The position numbers and the translations under genes are program-made. The notes under the pieces are model-generated. The model saw nothing but the letters and a program-made list of their open reading frames with translations, did not search any database and had not been told where the DNA came from. From positions 322,501 through 386,500 of the forward strand of contig NW_026516245.1 in assembly GCF_025602895.1 (NCBI RefSeq): a stretch of 64,000 nucleotides of DNA. The letters run 5' to 3'. How positions within the stretch are numbered: position 1 is the first letter of the stretch; each line of letters opens with the position of its first letter. Below are positions 58,301-64,000 of this stretch, one piece after another. Origin of the DNA: Polychytrium aggregatum (Eukaryota > Chytridiomycota > Chytridiomycetes > Polychytriales).

Positions 58301-59287
58301 AAGCATGTGTTCAAGCACCACGGCCTCCCAAAGTCCATCGTCAGTGATCGAGACCCCCGATTCACCTCCTTGTTTTGGACAAGTCTGTTCGACCATCTCG
58401 GCACCAAGCTGAACATGTCAACCTCGCACCACCAACAAACGGATGGACAGTCCGAGCGGACGATCCGCACCCTCGAGCAATACCTGAGGACATACGCCTC
58501 GACCAGCCAAGACGACTGGGACATACAGCTGAGTCATGCAGAGTTTGCATACAACACCGCCAAGTCGAGCACAACTGGCTTGAGCCCCTTTGAGGCGCTC
58601 TACGGATTCCAGCCTGATGTTCCCACCTCCTTGACACTGACCGAGTCCACGGCTGGATTGCCTCCCAAACCAAGTGCCTTTGTCAAAGATCATCAAGTCC
58701 GACACAAGATGATCGCCGACGCGCTCACGGATGCGCAACAAGTGATGGCGAAGTACTACGACCGCCGACACCAGGATGTCTCCTTTGAAGTTGGAGACCT
58801 TGTCTACCTGGACGCCGACAACATCAAGGTCCCCGAAGCCCAGTCAAAGAAGTTGTTGCCCAAGTACCGAGGACCGTTCAAGATAGCGGCCCGACCCAGT
58901 CCCCTCAACTACCTGTTGGACTTGCCACCTGGAAGCAAGCTCCATCCTGTCTTCCATGTGTCCAAGCTGCGTCGCCACACGACCCGCAGTCCAGCACAGT
59001 TCCCCGACGCCGACGAAGGTGTCCCGGACGACGCACCACTGGAAGACGACCTCGGACAATACTATACTCAAGAATATGAAGTCGAAAGGATCGTGAGGCA
59101 CAAGAAAGTGGCTGATGGGTCACTTCGGTTTTATGTCAAGTGGGTTGGTTACCCACACTCGGGCAACACATGGCAAACACTGGAGGACTTGTCCCATGCA
59201 CCCGAGGAGCTGAGTAAATACGGTAAACACCTCGAGGAGCCCCAAATAAAGAGCACACGCAGGGCTCCTCGCAGGAAGCCTTCTTAA
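55355..59287 (+). CDS. pol: Pol of A2
   Basis: Translates identically to Pol of A1 over its whole length, with intact DSGA protease, YLDD reverse transcriptase, DDE integrase and chromodomain. The lack of any difference over nearly 4 kb means a very recent duplication, gene conversion, or an assembly that collapsed repeat reads. Confidence 0.95.
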   Translation: MPHEVGKRPTLLGGSGALVGDQRRGLLNAVHASPEEVHLAPSPEGETNQVLCVVREVHGGASRLPLHEREEKTKIENQNKKENQEPLRDRTACALTPVKSCVSDASDMCPQAVDVVCNGVLTPQAPAMAEPYPKCPSGRDEANQDQVSPVPPSQVMVQEAVQEDHEESLLYLPATVQGHTVRMMVDSGASCNFVSRRLLQELNIHATKKKSPMSVALADDRVQQCTHQVVLRVALHPKYHPVLLFQVIDTKFDAILGMSWLARAEPTPVVDWKGRTVRVGPDIVLQGMASPNMPPLLSAMQFKRLIKKDTSFLCVVREVDDTDQAGPGPPPVVTKLLDEYKDVFPDQLPQCLPPQRTVDHRIDIEPGSSPPSRPTYQLSLTEMDELKRQLDDLLAHGFIRPSQSPYGAPVLFVKKKEGDLRMCVDYRALNKQTIKNTYPLPRIDELMDRLSGAKVFSKIDLRSGYHQIRIHEDDVHKTAFRTRYGLYEFLVLPFGLTNAPATFMQLMNDVFRQELDNSVIVYLDDILVYSKDEATHEGHVARVLAKLREHKLYAKLSKCEFFKNQVPFLGHVVSGRGIEVDPAKVKSVVEWPPLACVSDVQSFLGLVNYYRRFIPDLARTAGPLTDLLRKECPFVWDHPQRQAFETLKHALTNAPVLAVFDPNTDVSVHTDASDFAVGAVLMQEGRPVAFESRKLSQHEINYPVHEKEQLAIIYALQKFRVYLHGTAKPFKIVTDHQSLRYLDTKKNLSRRQARWMEFLAEYNYEVVYQKGKLNVVPDALSRRPDYQLASLYESTVSVDNTMLDVVRDNIANDKQFGELFRKVSKLPKDDESSEYTVRDGLLLLKKDSRVCVPDIPSLKTKLLQEVHDSPLAGHFGVEKTYDRLAKVAYWPGMKRTVEKYIESCHTCKMVKSRTTREQGLLQPLPVPDRPWTSMSMDLITHLPTTKLDHDAIAVFVDRFSKMAHFVPCQTTCSAPDLALLFFKHVFKHHGLPKSIVSDRDPRFTSLFWTSLFDHLGTKLNMSTSHHQQTDGQSERTIRTLEQYLRTYASTSQDDWDIQLSHAEFAYNTAKSSTTGLSPFEALYGFQPDVPTSLTLTESTAGLPPKPSAFVKDHQVRHKMIADALTDAQQVMAKYYDRRHQDVSFEVGDLVYLDADNIKVPEAQSKKLLPKYRGPFKIAARPSPLNYLLDLPPGSKLHPVFHVSKLRRHTTRSPAQFPDADEGVPDDAPLEDDLGQYYTQEYEVERIVRHKKVADGSLRFYVKWVGYPHSGNTWQTLEDLSHAPEELSKYGKHLEEPQIKSTRRAPRRKPS
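55370..55413 (+). promoter_or_regulatory. Predicted -1 frameshift signal, gag-pol of A2
   Basis: GGGAAAC at 55370-55376 plus the hairpin at 55384-55413, identical to A1. Confidence 0.8.
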
Positions 59288-59296
59288 GTGTGGGAG

Positions 59297-59606
59297 TGTA
59301 GGAGATGGTATCTCCGACGCTGTGCTGCGCGTACTGCGCGTACTGCGCGGCGCAGTGGGTCGTGACCTGTGCTGCGCTTTGCGTTTTCACGCACCGCAGG
59401 CAGGCCACCGCAGGGTATACCTGCGGGTTGCCCCCGTTCCCCCCGTTTGTCTGGAGTTCGGTTTTTATCGTGAATAAACGTAAGTGCTCCCCGAGCTCAC
59501 CCGTCCGCTAGAGTACCTATGCACCCGCCTGTTCTGCCCCCGTCCTGTCTTGTCTTGTACCCCCTACTCCCCCGTCTTGCCAAATGTCCCAGTAGTGGAC
59601 GTTACA
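59297..59606 (+). repeat. 3' LTR of A2, slightly altered
   Basis: TGTAGG...GTTACA. The first half equals the other A LTRs. The second half has scattered single-base indels and changes (GTTTTTATCG, GAGTACCTATGC, TGCCAAATGTCCC). Confidence 0.88.
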
Positions 59607-60472
59607 GATGTATCTCCGACGCTGTGCTGCGCGTACTGCGCGTACTGCGCGGCGCAGTGGTCGTGACCTTGTGCTGCGCTTTGCGTTTTCACGCACCGCA
59701 GGCAGGCCACAGCAGGGTATACCTGCGGTTGCCCCCGTTCCCCCGTTTGTCTGGAGTTCGGTTTTATCGTGAATAAACGTAAGTGCTCCCCGAGCTCACC
59801 CGTCCGCTAGAGTAGCCTAGCACCGCCCTGTTCTGCCCCGTCCTGTCTTGTCTTGTACCCCCTCCCTCCCGTCTTGCCCCAACGTCCCTAGTGGACGTTA
59901 CATGGTAGCATCGGAAATCCTCGTCTTGTTTCGTCCTGTTTCCTCACTTTGATCCACCTCACCAACGGATCGCCTTTGGTTTAAGTGCGGTCCCTGACGA
60001 GCTGTCGCTGGACTGGAAACACCTTGTCACGACGAGTCCTGAGGCAAGGCTCGGCCGTGGACTTGAGCTCACAGCCAACGAGCAAGCGACAGACTGGCGG
60101 CACCGGACACTTCCGGTGCATCCTCTGGACGGCGTGCCCAAGTGATGCTGCGAACACGTGCCGCAACTCAGGTCCCCGACGGACAGGATGGCAACAGGAC
60201 TGGGTTCACTCCAGGCAGGGAGGATCTCTCGCTGGGGACTCCTGGGACCCTCAGTACAACCTTGGAATTGTCAAGGACACGGAGGCTCGCGGGGATCCGT
60301 CTTCCAGGGCCAGCTGCGTCGCCACGGACCCGCAGTCCGCACAGTTCAGGAGCCGACGGAGGTGCAGGCAGACGCACCATGAAGACGACTCGGACGATAC
60401 ATACAGAATGAGAGCGAAGGATGTGCGCACAGAGAAATTGGCTGATGGGTCACTTCGGTCCAAGATGTCAGT
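59607..60472 (+). mobile_element. A3: strongly decayed, internally deleted A element
   Basis: 59607-59902 is an LTR lacking its first seven bases; 59903-59941 matches PBS and leader (TGGTAGCATCGG...). After that the sequence can only be aligned loosely with the A leader. From about 60290 to 60460 it aligns with the 3' end of pol (GCTGCGTCGCCAC, then CCGCAGTCC.GCACAGTTC, then a 21-bp exact match TGGCTGATGGGTCACTTCGGT), with many small indels. No intact frame remains and its own 3' LTR is absent. The middle part (about 59980-60280) was not identified. Confidence 0.6.
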
Positions 60473-60780
60473 TGTAACGTCCACTACTGGGACGTTGGGC
60501 AAGACGGGGAGGGAGGGGGTACAAGACAAGACAGGACGGGGCAGAACAGGGCGGTGCTAGGCTACTCTAGCGGACGGGTGAGCTCGGGGAGCACTTACGT
60601 TTATTCACGATAAAACCGAACTCCAGACAAACGGGGGGAACGGGGGCAACCCGCAGGTATACCCTGCGGTGGCCTGCCTGCGGTGCGTGAAAACGCAAAG
60701 CGCAGCACAGGTCACGACCCACTGCGCCGCGCAGTACGCGCAGTACGCGCAGCACAGCGTCGGAGATACCATCTCCTACA
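60473..60780 (-). repeat. 3' LTR of A4
   Basis: 308 bp, TGTAAC...CCTACA on the plus strand, the reverse complement of the family A LTR. Confidence 0.92.
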
Positions 60781-60789
60781 CTCCCACAC

Positions 60790-63700
60790 TTAAGAAGGCT
60801 TCCTGCGAGGAGCCCTGCGTGTGCTCTTTATTTGGGGCTCCTCGAGGTGTTTACCGTATTTACTCAGCTCCTCGGGTGCATGGGACAAGTCCTCCAGTGT
60901 TTGCCATGTGTTGCCCGAGTGTGGGTAACCAACCCACTTGACATAAAACCGAAGTGACCCATCAGCCACTTTCTTGTGCCTCACGATCCTTTCGACTTCA
61001 TATTCTTGAGTATAGTATTGTCCGAGGTCGTCTTCCAGTGGTGCGTCGTCCGGGACACCTTCGTCGGCGTCGGGGAACTGTGCTGGACTGCGGGTCGTGT
61101 GGCGACGCAGCTTGGACACATGGAAGACAGGATGGAGCTTGCTTCCAGGTGGCAAGTCCAACAGGTAGTTGAGGGGACTGGGTCGGGCCGCTATCTTGAA
61201 CGGTCCTCGGTACTTGGGCAACAACTTCTTTGACTGGGCTTCGGGGACCTTGATGTTGTCGGCGTCCAGGTAGACAAGGTCTCCAACTTCAAAGGAGACA
61301 TCCTGGTGTCGGCGGTCGTAGTACTTCGCCATCACTTGTTGCGCATCCGTGAGCGCGTCGGCGATCATCTTGTGTCGGACTTGATGATCTTTGACAAAGG
61401 CACTTGGTTTGGGAGGCAATCCAGCCGTGGACTCGGTCAGTGTCAAGGAGGTGGGAACATCAGGCTGGAATCCGTAGAGCGCCTCAAAGGGGCTCAAGCC
61501 AGTTGTGCTCGACTTGGCGGTGTTGTATGCAAACTCTGCATGACTCAGCTGTATGTCCCAGTCGTCTTGGCTGGTCGAGGCGTATGTCCTCAGGTATTGC
61601 TCGAGGGTGCGGATCGTCCGCTCGGACTGTCCATCCGTTTGTTGGTGGTGCGAGGTTGACATGTTCAGCTTGGTGCCGAGATGGTCGAACAGACTTGTCC
61701 AAAACAAGGAGGTGAATCGGGGGTCTCGATCACTGACGATGGACTTTGGGAGGCCGTGGTGCTTGAACACATGCTTGAAGAACAGCAGTGCAAGGTCAGG
61801 CGCGGAGCATGTCGTCTGGCACGGCACAAAGTGTGCCATCTTGCTGAACCTGTCGACAAAGACAGCGATTGCATCGTGGTCCAACTTGGTCGTCGGTAGA
61901 TGCGTGATGAGATCCATGGACATGCTGGTCCAGGGGCGGTCGGGAACAGGCAGGGGTTGCAGCAATCCTTGCTCTCGGGTCGTGCGTGACTTGACCATCT
62001 TGCAGGTATGGCAGGACTCGATGTACTTCTCGACGGTGCGCTTCATTCCAGGCCAGTATGCGACTTTGGCCAGTCGGTCGTATGTCTTCTCGACTCCAAA
62101 GTGTCCAGCGAGGGGCGAGTCGTGGACCTCTTGGAGCAACTTGGTCTTCAACGACGGAATGTCCGGCACACAGACACGGCTGTCCTTCTTCAGGAGGAGC
62201 AGGCCATCACGCACTGTGTACTCGGATGATTCGTCGTCCTTGGGGAGCTTAGACACCTTTCGGAACAGTTCTCCGAACTGTTTGTCGTTGGCGATGTTGT
62301 CTCGGACAACATCCAGCATCGTGTTGTCGACACTGACAGTCGACTCGTACAGTGACGCCAATTGGTAGTCGGGGCGTCGGGACAGTGCGTCAGGCACCAC
62401 ATTGAGTTTGCCTTTCTGGTATACAACCTCGTAGTTGTACTCGGCGAGGAACTCCATCCATCGCGCTTGGCGTCGGCTCAGGTTCTTCTTGGTGTCGAGG
62501 TAACGCAGTGACTGGTGGTCCGTCACAATCTTGAAGGGCTTGGCGGTACCGTGGAGGTACACTCGGAACTTCTGCAGCGCGTAGATGATCGCAAGCTGCT
62601 CCTTCTCGTGCACGGGATAGTTGATCTCGTGTTGGGACAGTTTGCGCGACTCGAAGGCAACGGGCCTTCCCTCCTGCATCAAAACAGCTCCCACCGCAAA
62701 GTCGGAGGCGTCGGTGTGCACGGAGACATCCGTGTTCGGGTCGAACACAGCGAGGACAGGAGCGTTCGTCAAGGCGTGCTTGAGGGTCTCGAACGCTTGG
62801 CGTTGTGGGTGGTCCCACACGAAGGGGCACTCTTTGCGGAGTAGGTCTGTGAGTGGACCGGCAGTGCGCGCCAGATCGGGGATGAATCGGCGGTAGTAGT
62901 TGACGAGACCGAGAAACGACTGCACGTCAGAGACGCATGCGAGCGGCGGCCACTCGACCACAGACTTGACCTTGGCGGGGTCGACTTCGATTCCTCTTCC
63001 TGAGACAACGTGTCCCAGGAACGGGACTTGATTCTTGAAGAACTCACACTTGGACAGTTTGGCATACAACTTGTGCTCGCGTAGCTTGGCCAGCACGCGG
63101 GCGACATGACCTTCATGGGTCGCTTCATCCTTGCTGTACACAAGGATATCATCCAGGTACACGATGACAGAGTTGTCGAGCTCTTGGCGGAACACATCGT
63201 TCATCAGCTGCATGAACGTGGCAGGTGCGTTCGTCAATCCGAACGGCAGCACTAGGAACTCGTACAGTCCGTAGCGAGTCCTGAAGGCGGTCTTGTGGAC
63301 ATCATCCTCGTGGATGCGGATCTGATGGTAGCCTGAGCGGAGGTCTATCTTGCTAAAGACCTTTGCTCCACTCAGACGATCCATCAACTCGTCGATCCTG
63401 GGCAACGGGTAGGTGTTCTTGATGGTCTGTTTGTTTAGTGCGCGATAGTCGACGCACATCCTGAGATCACCTTCTTTCTTCTTGACAAAGAGCACTGGTG
63501 CACCATACGGTGACTGGCTCGGGCGGATGAACCCATGGGCGAGGAGGTCATCCAACTGGCGCTTGAGTTCGTCCATCTCCGTCAGCGACAGTTGGTACGT
63601 CGGTCTTGACGGAGGCGACGAGCCTGGTTCGATGTCGATGCGATGATCGACGGTGCGTTGGGGTGGCAGGCATTGTGGCAACTGGTCGGGGAATACGTCC

Positions 63701-64000
63701 TTGTACTCGTCGAGCAGCTTGGTCACCACAGGCGGGGGACCGGGACCGGCTTGGTCGGTGTCGTCGACCTCACGCACGACACAGAGGAACGACGTGTCCT
63801 TCTTGATCAGCCTCTTGAATTGCATGGCTGAGAGGAGAGGTGGCATGTTGGGTGAGGCCATGCCCTGCAGGACAATGTCAGGGCCAACACGGACAGTGCG
63901 GCCTTTCCAGTCGACGACTGGAGTCGGCTCGGCACGAGCAAGCCAGCTCATGCCGAGGATGGCATCGAACTTGGTGTCGATCACTTGGAACAACAGGACA
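60790..64000 (-). CDS. pol: Pol of A4, C-terminal 1070 residues (5' end outside window)
   Basis: Reading minus from the window edge, the frame is open through the end of the protease domain, reverse transcriptase (YLDDILVYS), RNase H, integrase and chromodomain, to the stop at 60790. The visible protein equals Pol of A1 and A2. Confidence 0.94.
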   Translation of the reverse strand, partial: VLLFQVIDTKFDAILGMSWLARAEPTPVVDWKGRTVRVGPDIVLQGMASPNMPPLLSAMQFKRLIKKDTSFLCVVREVDDTDQAGPGPPPVVTKLLDEYKDVFPDQLPQCLPPQRTVDHRIDIEPGSSPPSRPTYQLSLTEMDELKRQLDDLLAHGFIRPSQSPYGAPVLFVKKKEGDLRMCVDYRALNKQTIKNTYPLPRIDELMDRLSGAKVFSKIDLRSGYHQIRIHEDDVHKTAFRTRYGLYEFLVLPFGLTNAPATFMQLMNDVFRQELDNSVIVYLDDILVYSKDEATHEGHVARVLAKLREHKLYAKLSKCEFFKNQVPFLGHVVSGRGIEVDPAKVKSVVEWPPLACVSDVQSFLGLVNYYRRFIPDLARTAGPLTDLLRKECPFVWDHPQRQAFETLKHALTNAPVLAVFDPNTDVSVHTDASDFAVGAVLMQEGRPVAFESRKLSQHEINYPVHEKEQLAIIYALQKFRVYLHGTAKPFKIVTDHQSLRYLDTKKNLSRRQARWMEFLAEYNYEVVYQKGKLNVVPDALSRRPDYQLASLYESTVSVDNTMLDVVRDNIANDKQFGELFRKVSKLPKDDESSEYTVRDGLLLLKKDSRVCVPDIPSLKTKLLQEVHDSPLAGHFGVEKTYDRLAKVAYWPGMKRTVEKYIESCHTCKMVKSRTTREQGLLQPLPVPDRPWTSMSMDLITHLPTTKLDHDAIAVFVDRFSKMAHFVPCQTTCSAPDLALLFFKHVFKHHGLPKSIVSDRDPRFTSLFWTSLFDHLGTKLNMSTSHHQQTDGQSERTIRTLEQYLRTYASTSQDDWDIQLSHAEFAYNTAKSSTTGLSPFEALYGFQPDVPTSLTLTESTAGLPPKPSAFVKDHQVRHKMIADALTDAQQVMAKYYDRRHQDVSFEVGDLVYLDADNIKVPEAQSKKLLPKYRGPFKIAARPSPLNYLLDLPPGSKLHPVFHVSKLRRHTTRSPAQFPDADEGVPDDAPLEDDLGQYYTQEYEVERIVRHKKVADGSLRFYVKWVGYPHSGNTWQTLEDLSHAPEELSKYGKHLEEPQIKSTRRAPRRKPS

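Larger units (their letters stand above)
47741..59606 (+). mobile_element. Ty3/gypsy chromovirus A, copy A2 (interrupted by element B)
   Basis: 5' LTR in two parts (47741-47862 and 54269-54447), PBS at 54448, gag, pol, and 3' LTR 59297-59606. The internal region matches A1 with a constant offset of 11824 bp. The 3' LTR has several single-base indels and changes in its second half compared with the other LTRs. Confidence 0.92.
60473..64000 (-). mobile_element. Ty3/gypsy chromovirus A, copy A4 (inverted, runs off window end)
   Basis: On the minus strand: 3' LTR 60473-60780, then the pol region to the window edge. It is tail-to-tail with A2. Confidence 0.94.

Noticed and set aside
59985-60560. 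191-codon open frame in the A3 region
   Set aside because: Its last part is out-of-context remnant of the A pol chromodomain region and LTR; the rest lacks any domain, so it is treated as decayed retroelement DNA.
1-64000. CRISPR arrays, rRNA and tRNA genes
   Set aside because: No regularly spaced repeats and no convincing A/B-box tRNA or rRNA sequence was seen on manual reading; a tRNAscan-type search would be needed to exclude tRNAs fully.

Overview
The window is nuclear DNA of a flagellated (zoosporic) fungus, most likely a chytrid. The genes are intron-rich with GT-AG junctions. They combine fungal/opisthokont housekeeping functions (Mediator, TRM11, DRS1, V-ATPase subunit H, ISU1, COA1) with proteins of motile cilia (SPEF2/CPC1, ARMC9). 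Species and phylum are inference; no rRNA or other barcode is present.

Host gene part (1-42314). From left to right: WDR17-like (-, partial); ARMC9 (+); SCP2-domain protein (-); SWT1-like PIN nuclease (-); MED17 (-); ISU1 (-, exons resolved); a degraded Fanzor/TnpB-like relic; TRM11 (-); a two-repeat YdcZ/DUF606-type transporter (-, exons resolved); DRS1/DDX27 DEAD-box helicase (+); a large SPEF2/CPC1 homologue (-, about 8.8 kb); COA1-like (+); VMA13 (-); and a chromodomain gene (+, exons resolved) that is cut off at its 3' end by a retrotransposon. WDR17/ARMC9, transporter/DRS1, SPEF2/COA1 and VMA13/chromodomain gene are divergent pairs. ARMC9/SCP2, DRS1/SPEF2 and COA1/VMA13 are convergent. 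No operon-like logic is expected; the shared themes are flagellum (ARMC9, SPEF2) and mitochondrion (ISU1, COA1).

Retrotransposon part (42315-64000). Two Ty3/gypsy chromoviral families are interleaved. Family A (309-bp LTR, TGTAG...TTACA) has copy A1 (+), copy A2 (+), a decayed fragment A3 and an inverted copy A4 (-, runs off the window). The Pol proteins of A1 and A2, and the visible part of A4, are identical, so the copies are very young. Family B (about 790-bp LTR, TGTTAG...CTAACA) has one full copy (-) sitting inside the 5' LTR of A2. Both families place pol in the -1 frame after gag, with a GGGAAAC or GGGAAAT heptamer in the right phase and a hairpin behind it. Element B also carries a 12-nt primer-binding site complementary to the predicted 5' end of its own transcript, the hallmark of Tf1-type self-priming.

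Exon borders are given only where reading frame and splice signals agree. For the other multi-exon genes only the outer limits and recognisable domains are given.
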